This document shows positions 1 through 12,800 of a stretch of 64,000 nt of DNA, piece after piece. The notes under the pieces were generated by a model that saw nothing but the letters and a program-made list of their open reading frames with translations, had not been told where the DNA came from and did no database searches. Both the position numbers and the translations under genes were made by a program. The number at the start of each line of letters is the position of its first letter. Position 1 is the stretch's first letter. Origin of the DNA: Haemonchus contortus (taxonomy: Eukaryota; Nematoda; Chromadorea; Rhabditida; Trichostrongylidae); contig LS997563.1 in NCBI GenBank assembly GCA_000469685.2, forward strand, positions 39,410,468-39,474,467, read 5' to 3'.

Positions 1-3000
1 AGCTTGAATAGGGATAAAAGTAGTGTAAAAGATAGGAGCACGATGCCCGGAAAGCGCAATTGCGGATTCGAGTCTTGCCCTAGACCGAAAATTTGCCCAT
101 AACTTGCCAACCTTTTCAGAAAACGGAACCTTCCCTGGTCTGTTCCGAATTTCGCACAGCTCCGTGGTATTTCAAAAAGATTGACAATAATTTAGAGTTG
201 TGGGAAAACTTGTCCAGGCAACAGAGAACTGCTACAAACTGGTTTCTTGGAATCGTCCCCGATAGACCGCGTTCTTGGTCCTTGGGGCTATATCTATGAA
301 CACGAATTACTGCCTTGTATGCTACTCTGCTGACGTACTTATCCCATACTCGTCATAGCTAATTAGTAGTCGAACAAAGTGAAAATGGAGGTAACTCACA
401 TGGTCGGGCAATTTACTCAGGTACATTTGTTGACGCCCGAATAGGTACCTATGAGGACACGAGAAACCCTTTTGAACCTCGATTCCTTCCCTATCGTTCG
501 ACCATCCGTCCGGAAGTCGTGAATGCAATCTGAGTAGTTGAAAGAACGGAGAGAAATGGGCCGTCACATGTCTGAAAACTCCCACAAAGCCTGTTCGGCC
601 TCCGACATCTCCTGACAGGCCATTAACTTATTCGCCTGAAACGTAGCGGTTTGTAACGATTACGAAACGGCTAGTAAGATCCTCCCACCCACACGCCCAT
701 CCATCCATCCATCTGTTACTCATCATCGTTTGGGAACAGTGTAACCAACCAACACTGTATTTCGTCGATAGGCAGACCCCGTGCAAAAAAGCCTACAATT
801 CAAGAAACAATTTGATGTTAGGGCGGCATCACGTGAACGAGACGGCCCTGCGCCATTCTCTTACCACAAAGCGGCTGAAAAACCGGGCATTACTGGGATA
901 CTATGGGGTAAATTGTAGGTCGTAAAAGTTTTTTCGCGACTGCTACTACAGCCGTCAGAGATGGGTTTTGACGAGACGTGCCGGGAACAAAGAACAAGAT
1001 ATGAGAAAGAAAAAACACCTCCCTTCGAGGGTTTATACGAAAAAAAGGAAAAATCTCCGGATGCCCAAGCTGAAAGCCATCATCGGAGCTTTATCCTTTC
1101 CGACTTCGTGGAAAGTTTGATGAAATGATAAGGTCTGTATAGGCCTTTTATGACTGCTACTATGCTTCAGGAGTTTCGGTGTGAAAATAGTGCCCATCGA
1201 ATTTCCGGAGATTTTCGATGCATGGCGTAGATGGCAGAGATCACCTAATCCAAAGAAATCCATTTCACTATAGTCTAAACAGTAGTCTAGTCCCACTACC
1301 AATGCCGCTGTGGCCCCGTGTGTAGTACAAGGTCCCCATCTCGGGACCATACTTGCTTTGCAACTGCTTTAAAGAACTACTAACTGCTATTTTGCTATCG
1401 AAAAGACGAAGGATCAAGTTTGGGAAAAGACGAAGGATCAAGTTTGGGCTTAATAATCCCATTTTCTGGGATGCGCCTCGCATGCGACACTAACTCAATC
1501 TTGTGGCGTCGTTTGAATGCGTTTACGGCAAACTGCCATGGGCAAGTCAATGCTTTTATTCTTACAAACACGTTTAGTTACCAGTCAACGGACCCAGAAG
1601 GGATGTGAGGCTTGGTCGGCTTGGGCAAGTACCGATTTGGGATTCGTTCACCGGACCATGTGAATGATAAGTTCGCCTCTTGGCACTACGCCATCTTTGC
1701 CCCGATGGTATTATTACAATACTTTGAAGCGGATATTAAGGCATTCAAGAGAGTGTAATAACCAACTGTACAAGTCGAAAATAGGCATTCAGAGCGGATG
1801 GGCCTAAAAATAGTCGCGTCACCAAAGTGTGGCAAACCACTTCTGTTTTAAAGTGTTTCGCACTTCCCAGAAAAAACCCGAGCAAATTTTCTTGCAAGCT
1901 GCATTCTCGCGTTTCAAGGGAGTCTATTAATGTATTCCGGATTTTGAAAGTGTGATTTCAGCTTTTTCCATTGGAAACAGCTTCTCGTCGCTAAAATTCC
2001 GCTAAAAGTGGCATTTCTGCGACTATCGCATTATGCGGAAAATAGAGAAGTTTGGTGAGAGGCTGGTCGTGGGTGACTCAGAATTGTAGGTTTTTTCGAG
2101 TGGAACAATGACTAATGTCGCTGTTCGTACATGCATGATGTGTGGATTGCATCACGAGACAAATTCCGTTCGCATCAGTGGAACCTTTACACTTGATCTG
2201 GTGTATTACTTGATAATGAGCTCTAAAATGCTAAACTCTACTTTGGGTAGCACCACGAGTCCCTCTATATGGGATGAAATCGCATTCAAACACCTCTACG
2301 GTTTTGATTGAGTAACGGACTCATGGCGTAAGTACCAACTTAGCAACCTCGGCATTCTGAATTTTTCGAGTTCTTTTCCAAGTAGGCGCAAAAGGCGTCA
2401 GCACCTCCGTTGGAAGTGGTACGTACCGTTGAAAACGGCTACTTCAAAGCCTAGTTTCAAGGGCCCTTCGACGTTCCTTTGCCGAAGCAAGCGTAATCGC
2501 ATATGCAGAATTTCCGTAGTCGGCTCACGAACTCCTAACGAAGTCTGAACGGAATCCCAATGAACTCGGGTTGGTCAGTGGACTCTTTCTTCGGTCAAAC
2601 GTTAAGAGAACTGGCAATAAATATCCTGATATGCTTGGTAGGCTCGGCTTTAACATTAGGACATGCTGATATTACACCTACTAGGGGAACCAGATTTGCT
2701 TGGGTAGGCCCCGCAATAATAGACACTCTTTAATTTTCCTTCTCCCTTTATTCCATGTGAATTCGAACAAAAAACCAAACAAACACTGTTATTATTCGAA
2801 GATCTGGGTCTATCCTCAAAAAAGACGGTAAAAGGACAGGCAAAGGAGGGATTAATTCTGCAAATATTGTCATGGGAGGAAAGTTTCGTTCCTGAAAATC
2901 GGATAATTGGCGTTGCCATGAGAGAAACAGACTGAAATTTGTACTGTGAGGACCTTTAAGTTTGGCAGTCATGGTAGAAACTCCCACCGAAGGACGAGTC

Positions 3001-4913
3001 GATCGTGCTATCTCTGGTGGTCTGCACTCTCTTGTGCAGGTAGCGGTGTTTGTAGCTTGTGAGGCTTCTCCTGAAGTAGTGTTCGATCGGAATGTAATCG
3101 AATCTTGTCTACGATAACTATCAGAAATGCTTCATTACCGTCTGTCAGATAGCACAATTAGCTCGTTCTGCACAACCGCGATGAAATAACCTGGTTCCAG
3201 AAGGACCTTTTTTCGAATACATTGTCTTTCCAAAGCTTTTTTACTCATTGACCTCAATATTTAGCACCAACGCTTTCATATTTGATCCTCATAGTGACTT
3301 TTACCTTTGACAGTAACTATCTTCACGGTGATTTGAATGAATCCTCTGGTCGAAAGGATGCAGCATAACCTATTTTGAATTGGTTATCAAAAAAAGATAT
3401 CAAATTCAAACAAATCTTTTAGTGGAACATCTTTTTCAAGAACCATTCGAAGATTCCCTTCGATGCCTCAGATCGCTCTCATCGCTCTTTCTAATTCTAG
3501 ACTAGTTTAGTTTTCTTTTCCATCGCGATCACCCACTTTCGATATTAATGTTCTTGTTTACGTGATTTCGCCAAACGGTTTCGTTGGAATGGGGGAAATG
3601 TGCTCGATCTTCGGTTACCCCACAGCCTCCCACGATGATAATTCGTCATAACGGATACAAAGCCCATCGTGTCCGTAAATGATGTCAGCCAATCATGAGG
3701 TTGTCGTTGATTGTTCTGGTCTACGATCATTAGTTTATCAGAAAATCAGTTTTACCCAATAAAATTCGATTTTTGGGCTTTAGGAAGGGGATGAGCAGAA
3801 AGGGTTCACGGGAATTCCGTTTAGGTCTCTCCCGTTCTGTTCCGGCAACAGAGCCTCAGGGTGAGTGCCCTAAACTTCTGTCTACACAAAAAGGTTGGAT
3901 ACACTCTCTATGAGGACCTGTCGAAATGTGCTGGCAATAGAATCACCTGTCACCGTTGACTGTACATATCGGTCAGAATTCACGTCATAATGCTAAAATA
4001 CAAGAGCAAAGTCTCCAGAAATCTTGCGTGGGTGATTACCAAATGATAGAAGGGTCCTCATTACAATTCAATATATGGACCCCTTCAGGCCCACTTTACA
4101 GGACCGCATTCAACTGCTTTTACGATTCTGGGTTGGAGTGGAACGTACGGCGCATCCTAGCGGTCTCTCGCTATCATTGCTGGGCATTGTTCCCTTTTTG
4201 TTACTTGCGCGGTTGTCGGAGCTGTAAACCTAAGGTGAACAGCAAATAAGGGTTACTCGGAAAAATTAGTTGAATATTCCTGAACAGCATTGACAAACCT
4301 ATAGGTTACGCCATGCTCTTGATAATAATAGAAGAGAAGCTGTTGCGCTTTACTGCGCTGCTATTAAGGTACGGTAGTTCTGAAGCGGCTCGGTTTTTTA
4401 CTTTTTCACCGAAATGGCAGTTTATTCCCGATTGAAAGCCGATTCTACTATTGAATTAAGGGCCTCTGCAAAGCAGGGTTTGTGACATTTTATGTCAATT
4501 TTGTGAAAAATAGCAATTTGCATGCTATTCTAGAGGAAATTAAATTTTCCCAAATGTCTCTTTTTACCCGACGCGTCTGCATTCGTCATGGCTTAAAATA
4601 GAGCTTGTTGATAAGGATCGAATTGTTATGGCCGGAAATAGTCTGAAGCCTATGAAAATCATTTGAAGGCTCATTTTGAAATTAAATTAGACATTATTTT
4701 TGATTAGGTTGCAAAAATCATTTCAATGGATGGGTATTGAAAAATCAGCCGTGAATTAGTTGAACTCCATTTGTAAACTCCAATATAAAATGTATGGAAA
4801 TATGGAAAAAATCGATGTTCGTGTTAAAGAGCCTAATATGGCGGTACAGTCTGTACAGAACAATCTGTTTTAGGATTTTATATAATTTTGTAAATAAATA
4901 AGTCAATTTTCAG
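1..4913. other. Stretch without a recognisable gene
   Basis: Apart from the SINE-like copy at 1466-1658 and a short CCAT run near 697-713, I see only short chance frames. A TTTTCAG at 110-116 precedes a 60-codon frame, but no donor or family supports an exon. Confidence 0.5.
1466..1658 (+). repeat. Dispersed SINE-like repeat, copy 1
   Basis: Shares with the copies at 21747, 36953 and 42235 the order GGGATGCGCC...CGA, TGGCGT.GTTTGAATGCGT, CAATGCTTTTAT, a CTTACAAAC core and AGAAGGGATGTGAGGCT, then a GATTCGTTCACC box. A decayed, non-coding copy. Confidence 0.55.
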
Positions 4914-5014
4914 CACCCAATTTCTCGCCGTGTGCTAAGGTTCGAACGATCAGCTGAATTCCCACAACCTGGTGAACTTCCATTCCCAATGCTCGACTTC
5001 GCCAAAATACTCCC
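4914..5014 (+). CDS. Candidate internal exon of an unknown gene
   Basis: Acceptor AATTTTCAG (4905-4913), donor CC|GTGAGT. One open frame starting at phase 0 gives 33 residues plus two bases, from HPISRRVLRFERSAEF to PMLDFAKIL. Low complexity is absent, and the length and splice sites are typical of a nematode exon. It joins in phase to the open stretch at 5171. I do not recognise the protein and found no upstream exon, so it may be a gene remnant. Confidence 0.35.
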
Positions 5015-5170
5015 GTGAGTCCCTTGTATTTTAAATTTTCCTCTCCCAAACTACAGTTTCAAATAACTGTGAAAAAATCGAAGAATACAGCTAGTTGACA
5101 CAAAAATGAATATTCTCACTTTATACTATTTTTTAAATGAAAGTTATCATCTCAAATAACAACTCTCTAG

Positions 5171-5285
5171 GGACATTACCAGCCAATCGAGAACAGTCGG
5201 GCAGTGGTTTGAACCTATAAGATTTCCAATCCAATTGTATCCAAATAAAGGGAAAACTCGTGAAGGTTGCTTGTTCTGCCTACAG
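5171..5285 (+). CDS. Candidate exon following 4914-5014, unknown gene
   Basis: Acceptor CTCTCTAG; the first base completes the codon left by the previous exon (CC+G, Pro). 38 open codons follow, including GQWFEPIRFPIQLYPNKGK and GCLFCLQ. It may splice at CAG|GTGCCC (5286) or read on to TAA at 5301-5303 as the last exon. The intron between the two exons is 156 nt. Family unknown. Confidence 0.35.
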
Positions 5286-5989
5286 GTGCCCCATCAGAGC
5301 TAACGAGAATGCCCCCAAAAGGTAGCCCCACTGGGACCTGCAAGAAGAACAATCTGCTGCATCAAGAATTCGAAGAGACTCCCCGGGCAGTTTTCCACTC
5401 AAGCCAAATCGCAAATATTCCAATTCCTTCAAAGCTTGTTGGTCAATGGGGCTAGGAATCAGTTTTCATAGGGAGAATGCAGTTGACCGACCATGACCTC
5501 GGGTAACCTTGATCGGGTACTAATTAACTGGATCTCTGGTCTATTTTGAGTCCGAAAATAGCAACCATAAATTTTATCAATCACAGTAATTGGGTAAATT
5601 ACGAACTAAACCTGACTGGGTAACCTCATTGGGAAACTGCGTCACAAAGTTGTTTAGCTATTTGCTTCTACTGCTACTACTTGAGTATATTTATTCATAG
5701 AATCGCTTGACTCTCTCTTGAACTACAGCGGAGAAATGGCGATAGATCGTTGAAGAGCTACAAAATAGGTCAGGTGGATTGACCACGTCCCAGTATTTGC
5801 CCGTATTTTTCGGGCACGTCTAAAAACTGTGCCAATTGGTCGAGATGGAGTTTATAATTGAGTGTTTTCCCATGGAATGAACTCATTCTCGGATTTATAG
5901 ACCCCATAGAATTGAATTCTTACAGTAATTCCTGCGAAATTGCTTGTATATTGACTGATTCATTTCAGAAACCTGTTATGAATATGTTA

Positions 5990-7250
5990 TTAGGTTGAGT
6001 CATAAGTCCTCGGACAAAATGATAGTGATGACTTCTAGCGATCATAACTCTTGAAAGAGGTGACGAAAATGAAGGTGCGAGGCACTGTTAGATAGAGTAT
6101 GGAAAGCTCTTCCGAACGCATATTGGAGAAAACACTTAACTGTTTCCTTTCCAGCAACTGTGCCTCATGATTTCAAGCCGTCGCAACTCCACATCCGCAA
6201 CACCATCATATTTATTTTTTTATCTGGCCATGAACCCGCGGCAACCGATAGAGATGTGAAGGGCGTTCACAAGCGGGAGGTGTACAATTTACAAGTGGCA
6301 CCAGAAGTTCGCATCGGGCGACTGTTCCGTCGAAAATGGAGACCTTCCGGAACGCTCAATGAAGTTGGATTTGAAGGTGCTGCGGAGCCAGGTGGAAGCC
6401 GATCCGTATCAAACTACTCGTGAACTAACAGTCACCCTTGGGGAGTCAATCCACAGTTCTTCGTGAATTGAAGTCAATCGACAAGGTGCGAAAGCTCGGT
6501 CCATAGATGCATCATGCTTTGAAGCAGTATGACATAGACCGCCGCGACGACGTGGCACTTTCTCTCCTCACGCTCAAGGGAACCACACGTGGCTCGAGTA
6601 CCTAGTCACCAGGGGTGCGAAGTCGAACCTCTACTCTAATGTTCACCGGCGTGCTCAATGGATTGACAAAGGTGCGGATGCAGAAGACTCCCCCAAACCC
6701 AACGTACACGCCAAGGAGGTTATGCTCTGATTCTGGTGGAGCGCTCTCCGTGTCGAATAATGGGAGCTGCTAGACGAAGTATGCACAGTGACCGCACACG
6801 TCTACATCACGCAACTGAGGAATTTGAAGGCGAATCCCGAAGCTACACGTTTACAGCAGCACAAAGTTTACTTTCAGCACGACAACGCTCGCCCTCACAT
6901 TGCAAGAACGACCAAAACTGAACTGACGAATTTCGGCAGGACACGCTTACCCACCAACCATGTTCCTCAGACTTGGATCCCTCGGATTACCACCTTTTTC
7001 CCCATCTTCAGCGTCATCTGGATGGTCAGGACTTTCAAACCCGCGACGACATCAAAATGGCACTGGTGCAGTTCTCCAAGGGCCAGCTCCCAGAGTTCTA
7101 AAGCAAGGGCATATACGATTTGCCCAAGTATTGGCAGAAGACCATCGATGCCAATGGGGCATATTTCAAATGATTCGCTATTGGCGTTTAAAAATTGTAA
7201 GATAAATATTATCATTGCCAATTTGTCCGAGGACTTATGACTCAACCTAA
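5990..7250 (+). mobile_element. Mariner transposon, copy 1 (irritans/bandit-like)
   Basis: Full-length 1261-bp element with perfect 28-bp terminal inverted repeats starting TTAGGTTGAGTCATAAGTCC, flanked by the TA target duplication at 5988-5989 and 7251-7252. The termini resemble those of irritans-group mariners; a mariner named bandit is known from dog hookworm. The internal sequence is a transposase pseudogene on the plus strand. Its near-identity to the other two copies points to fairly recent spread. Confidence 0.95.
6099..7173 (+). pseudogene. Mariner transposase pseudogene, copy 1
   Basis: Degenerate D,D34D transposase. Recognisable in order: an N-terminal helix-turn-helix region (FKPSQLHIRNTIIF, FLSGHE), then after a frame change KWHQKFASGD and DPYQTTREL, later YDIDRRDDVAL, then HDNARPH (second Asp) and SSDLDPSDYHLF (third Asp in PSDY). 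Lesions: at least three frame changes; TAG where mariners have a conserved Trp (near 6506); a non-Asp residue at the expected first catalytic position (near 6615); a TAA at 7099-7101 before the true C-terminus at 7171-7173. It cannot make active enzyme. Confidence 0.9.
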
Positions 7251-7522
7251 TATTTTAAGATTAAAAGAGGGTTTCACAAAAAACGATGGAATGGGAAATG
7301 ATGATTTGCTGAACGGGTTGGGAGGAGGGTTTCTCTAGGAAAGAAGGTTGAACATAGCCCAAGGTCTGTTCCGTCCCATAAGGTTCAAATGGGATGTAGC
7401 ATGATTCGATTTAGGAGAAACGCTATAGGGAAGCTAGAATTGCAGAAGAACAACTTGTAAATGGTAAAAGATCAAAAAATGATAAAAAATGGAATGTTCC
7501 GGCCTTGGCGGATCCCATGCTT

Positions 7523-7585
7523 GGAATGCGTCCCGCACTCGACTTCCACTGAGAATCACAGCGGTGTTTGAATGTCTGTGTGTCT
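7523..7585 (+). repeat. Dispersed SINE-like repeat, 5' fragment
   Basis: GGAATGCGTCCCGCACTCGA, TTCCACTGAGAATCACAG and GGTGTTTGAATG match the first third of the family; the core is missing. Confidence 0.45.
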
Positions 7586-7699
7586 TATACAAGGAATGGC
7601 GATGGCTTGCCGACATATAAATAAATGCTTTTGTCCTCCCCTCCTGTTTATCCTCTAGTACCGATCAGGCCACTATATGGTAGCACCCGGGGATGGAAA

Positions 7700-7785
7700 G
7701 ACCGGTCACACCAGTGGGATTCGATATCGGGATCACGTATGCGATAGTGCGCCACGTGGCACTACACCACCATCGTGATTCCTAT
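7700..7785 (-). repeat. tRNA-like sequence (possible SINE head)
   Basis: On the minus strand, GGTGTAGTGCCACGTGGCGC is followed by GATATCGAATCCC, in A-box/B-box order. No tRNA fold was found. It contains the palindrome GTGCCACGTGGCGC. Confidence 0.3.
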
Positions 7786-9058
7786 CAAATTACCAGCTAA
7801 TTGAGTATATCCTCTGCGGCCAGCTGAAGGGTTTCCGGTCAATTTTCTGACTCGAAGATATGCTGATCCAATAAGTCATTGTGCGCAGTGAAAACGAACT
7901 CAAGTGCTTCCTCGATATTCGGTGGGGTCGAATGCATGGCGCACCGAAGAACTTCTTAAATATCAAGCAATTTTTATTTACTTGAAGCTTTTCCATGGGA
8001 TTTCAGTGGTCTCAAGTCCCTGTTGTGCTACTGTTCGCTACCATTCAATCACAGAACAAACTAGCGATTACTGCCCTGATTAAAGTTCATATAAAAACTC
8101 TGAGTTTTTAGTGACATTCCGGTGAAGTACAAGCCAAGTCACGTGATGCCAGATGCTGATTATCAGCCAGAACTCGAGTTCTGAATGGCCGAATAACTCG
8201 AATCGAATGTATGGCGACGAGTCGAAGCGACAAATCAACTGACTGACTGATACAATACCATCAGCCAGCACGTACGACAATCGACCATTTCATTCCAACC
8301 TCTTCGGGTTATTCATTGTATATGTATTATATGTAAGTATATTTTTCGCATATATAAATGTATTGTGCTCTAATAAATATCGATTGCTACTGTTTGTTTG
8401 ATTGTCCCATACGGAAATCCGATAAACCGGTTCAAAGTTCTTCGACACTTCTATTTGTCACATTCGGTTGCAAACGAGAAATGGTCGTGTTCTCTGTTGC
8501 GTTCGGGATTCCCCACCCGTTGTCCTGTCAATTTGGGTCTGACACTGGTACTGTCAACAGTTCTACAAGTTGTAAGGGACTTGACCCAGTCTCAGTAGGG
8601 ATTGAACCTGTGGGACAATAATTGTTTTCACTGATTTCACTGATCAACCAAACCTTGGGGAGAGAAATCCATTTTGCCAGCAGAAAAAGTCGTTTAAGAT
8701 TATTCACCCGAATTTCTGGGAAATTGTCCCTACGAATCGACAGGAGAGACAGAATTTTATTGCAATTCAGGAGGAAACCGGACTTAATGACACATATAGG
8801 CAACATCTTAACATATGTGCAATGTATTATCACGACAGCTTTCTGGGATAGAAAGTGTAAGAGGTTTTTTAAATTGATACAGTCATCATTGATATGTAGG
8901 AGATCGATCGATGAACACGAATTGATAACGGGGTTCAACTGACAACTTCAGGCACATGACAATAGTGAGAAAAAGTAAAATTGATAAGATAAATCGGAAA
9001 TCGAACGCAATTTCTATACCAATACACCTTGCGATCAAATGACTAACATTTTTTTCAT

Positions 9059-9064
9059 TTTATT
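9059..9064 (-). terminator. Candidate polyadenylation signal (AATAAA) of the ZIP gene
   Basis: First canonical AATAAA found on the minus strand downstream of the ZIP stop codon, about 680 nt away. The distance is long for a nematode 3' UTR, so this is tentative. Confidence 0.25.
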
Positions 9065-9741
9065 TATGTGTACGCAGATGAACAATCTATCCACGTGGAC
9101 AAACGCCTGCAGTACTAATCCATCAGGGGAGTCGGGAATTCTGGCGACCTGAAAGGGCTCAGAGGCGAGTTTTGGTATAAGTATTGGTACCGGGTCTGAT
9201 CTGTTATTGGACTACATCTCTGGCTACATACCTTCCCAAAAATAAAGGTGATATGTAAACACCTGATCAGAATCAATCAGCCCTTTCCCATCATAATATT
9301 GGGTGGTCAGTTTGCCATTGTGGGTGATCCATTAAACATATTCATGAATACTGACATTCATATTAACCGGTTTGCCATACCATAAACAACCGGAAACCAA
9401 GAAGAGCAGTTCAAAGTCTGCATATCCCTTTCCCATTCCCTATTCCCAACAACCTGAACGTTTTCAAAAGTTACAGTAAGGTAGTTGAGCTCGAAAAGAC
9501 ATCTGAATTCAAGGAATGTCATGGGGAACGAGGAAAGTTCACAGGAATCTTTTTATACAGACATGCCTCACGAACTCAATTTTTCGACAGCTCGACCTAC
9601 TTGTAATTTGGGATAAGCTATATGCAAAGATGTAAGTAATATCTACAAAGCAACCGTAAATAATCCCGTAACAAATCGGAAAACGTCATGGTGCCGTCGA
9701 CGTCGTTGGATTGGGTTCTGATGTGGCCACCACCATCTCTC

Positions 9742-9846
9742 TCATTCTCCAATCGACATCAATGCAGCGATTATGGCAAATCCAATCACAGAAGCTAACC
9801 ACTGAGCGATTTTGTTGTAAGGTTTAGTACTTTCCGGAACCAATAT
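9742..9846 (-). CDS. ZIP transporter exon 8 (TM8 and stop)
   Basis: It encodes residues 292-325 and TGA: ILVPESTKPYNKIAQW, then a hydrophobic TM8 ending ALMSIGE. ZIPs end within a few residues of TM8, as here. Acceptor TGTTTAG|ATATTG, phase 0. The nearest canonical minus-strand AATAAA I see is at 9059-9064, which would give a 3' UTR near 700 nt; a nearer variant signal could be used instead. Confidence 0.9.
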   Translation of the reverse strand: MLVPESTKPYNKIAQWLASVIGFAIIAALMSIGE

Positions 9847-12800
9847 CTAAACAACGTCATTAGAGGTACGGTGCAGACTGAAAATCAGTTGAAAGCCAAT
9901 GAAATTGAAGTTTCCGAACTGCATAAGGCTCATAAGTATTATATATCGTCGAAATTTATAATGCCGATGTTACAACAAGTAGAAGTTGCAGATAACTCGT
10001 AAATATTTAGCTGTGATCTCAAAGATATCAGTAAAATATTATCAGGAGTAAGTTGAGCTGTACTGGAAATGTTTGACGATCTCGGAACTCGAAAACGTAA
10101 CTGCGTTTCTCATGCAGCGTTTTAATCCATTACTCTCTCGAGACTTCATGATCTCAGCTTTTCAATTCATTCACTTTATTAAAAAACAAATTATAAGTTA
10201 GTCGGCATATGTCGATCGTGTTTGGCATGCGCTATGCATTGGACTTCGATTCGTGTTTGCACTGACTGATTGGAATGTCAATTGGTATAAACTTTGCATT
10301 CTACTGTGCTCTCACAGCAAGTACATATATCGATGTTTGAGGTTCGCCGATGAATATGCAGATGCTCCTCATCTTTCAACTGGGTCTAACAGAAGCGTGC
10401 TGGAGTTTTGCAGTTCAACTTAGGTTGCTTCTAGCCTAAGGACAAGTATGGACTCTGACAAAAGGCTCCAACATCCTCGTACGATGGTGGTTCCAACCTC
10501 GCTTAATTCAGATATTCAAGCTTTTCTTACTTTGGAGTCCGCCTGACCGAGTAGAGGTAGGAAATTTTGATCTGCACTTATTCTATCCCGGCAGGTCACA
10601 GAACGAATCGAAAACCCTTTGGCCCTATCGATGCGACGAGCCATTCATACCAATCTCTTTCAACTCTTTTTTTTCTTTTTTTAATCTTCTCATTTTCCTT
10701 TTTTTTACAATGTTTTAGGCTGAAAGATTCTATCTAAGTGTTTTACAACTAGTTAGAGCTAATCTTTTGGTTTTTTTTGAGTATATTACGTCAGTAGTCG
10801 TTGTAGTGATGATTATCGCTGTTTATCCTTTTCCTCATTCTTTCATTATTTTAGTCATCCTTTTTTTTCTTTTTCACTACACACTCCAACCCCTCTCTCT
10901 TCTTTTGTTGGATCTTCAGTTATCGATATTGATAAGCTTAACAGACCCCTTGAAATTGGATTTCAACGTATTCATGTCCGAAGTGGTATTTTGGCATTCC
11001 TAAGCTTATTTGAATAAACAAACAAACAAGTAAATCAGTGGATGAGCAGAGCTTTTACTGTTTAATTGCCATTGCATTACATGGCCCCTGATTTGTGATG
11101 TTTGTAAATTAAATTCAATATCCGGCCCGTTTTCCCATACTATAGACACCCAGCCAGTTCTCAGGCCTTGCGCACGTTCGAATTGTTTTTATTTATTTCT
11201 ATAAATGTCTTGTATTGTTGTTTTTAGTTCCAAAGTTGCTGGGAATTAATAGTCTGTACATCGTTGCCAGTTTGTACTTTGATGTTGTTGTGAAAGGGAG
11301 AAAAATGTAGCAAAAACAGTGATTTTCGTTCCGATATGAATCAAAATAGTCGCTCGACTACCCCATTAACCGTTGTTGTTGCTGGCTTCGGCACGGGGAA
11401 AACGATCTAACTAGTAATGCAAAATGTATGGGTTAATCTCAAGGTAATAACCCAGACCTATTGTTGGGAACCTATCAAACTCCCTTCAAGCGTAAAGGAT
11501 GTGGCGGGGGTATAAATGAAAATGAAGGAATTGTAAAAAAAAATCTTGAATGAACAATGTATTCAATTGGGATTCGGATTTGCCCTGAGCTGGTGCTCTC
11601 CGATTGGAACCAGAAGGAGTCGAAATTTCAGGAGCTAAAGAAGGAGTAGAATAAGGTCTTATGAGAGGGCTACCACCCCTAATGTCATGATGTCTCGAGA
11701 TTATACAGCCATTTGGGGAAAGCCTTGAATAGAATCCCTTCTGCGAAGGTTCACACGAACCTACTATCGACCGATTTTTTTGATTAACTTTTTCCTTTAC
11801 TTTTTCCATATTCGCAAAGAATTTAGTACCGTTGGTACTGTTAAATGGCTTGTTCCAATTTCTTTTTGGTCCCCCTTCTTCTCCTCCTCTGCCCGTTCCC
11901 CTTCCTACGGCATAGAAATGATTTTCCCAAAAAAATATAATAGACCCTTGTACTAACAAGGCCGCTTTCTACGTCCTTTCAGCATAACCCGGTCATCATC
12001 AAATCAGTCCCCTTTGCAACTTTACCGATTATTAATGAGTTCCGGCTGGATCGTCCGGGTGCTCTACAAATCATCCAGTGAATGTCACACGTCTACAGCA
12101 AGGGGAAAACACACGTATTCTCCAGGTTGGCCCAATTTCTCAAATTTCTCAACGAACTTCTGGGTCATCAGTTCTTAAGTCTACGTTTTGACCTGATATT
12201 GTTATCAAATGGTGATTTGGCTTCTGGTGTGTTACGGTCTTCGTCCCAGAAGAGGATGACAGCTACTTATCCGGTTTGCTATGTTGGGTTACGTTCGTGG
12301 GGAGGAGAAATGGGGAAAGGTATGTCATTCACACTTCAATGAAATACTGCAAGTAGAGCTTTTTTTTTGAAGCAGTGGAGTTCGAAGAAGGTCTTTTCAC
12401 TGTTTTCCATAAAAGCTAGGAAGAAAGGGAGATTCATGCTGGACGACTCGGGGATTGGAACTACTTCTGAGACCATCTATGACTGAAAAGCATCTCAGCC
12501 GACTTTTTTTTCTTTGGCGACGATTGCCACAAAAAAGATAGCGTCATTGGCTGCTTTCATAGTCCGCCGGCCGGTGCGCCGGATGAGGTAAAACGAATTA
12601 CATAGTTCGTGTGAGAAATCTACTCTGTAGCATTTTACTTCCTAACCCGACCGTAAAGAATCTGACCGTGAAATAAAATGCAAGAGACGTAGATTTCTTA
12701 CACGAACTAATTCGTTTTACGTCAGCCGGCGCGCCGGCCATTTGAGGAGTTTAGGAACCTTCTAATTTGGTGCTTTCTTTTGAAAGCATTTACTTTTACA

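Larger units (their letters stand above)
7253..9058. other. Stretch without a recognisable gene, 3' of ZIP
   Basis: Contains two SINE-like fragments. Between 8528 and 8942 both strands are open for more than 100 codons; neither product looks like a known protein. Confidence 0.5.

Noticed and set aside
5267..5455. 62-codon frame after CTACAG at 5285
   Set aside because: It could be an alternative exon, but its phase does not join to the exon at 4914-5014 or to a good donor in 5171-5285.
8528..8942. Long frames on opposite strands
   Set aside because: Both are open over the same DNA, neither has a recognisable domain, and no splice structure is seen.
11486..11959. 157-codon minus-strand frame in ZIP intron 7
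   Set aside because: No true domain, no splice joints in phase with exons 7 and 8, which already join perfectly, and mixed low-complexity content.
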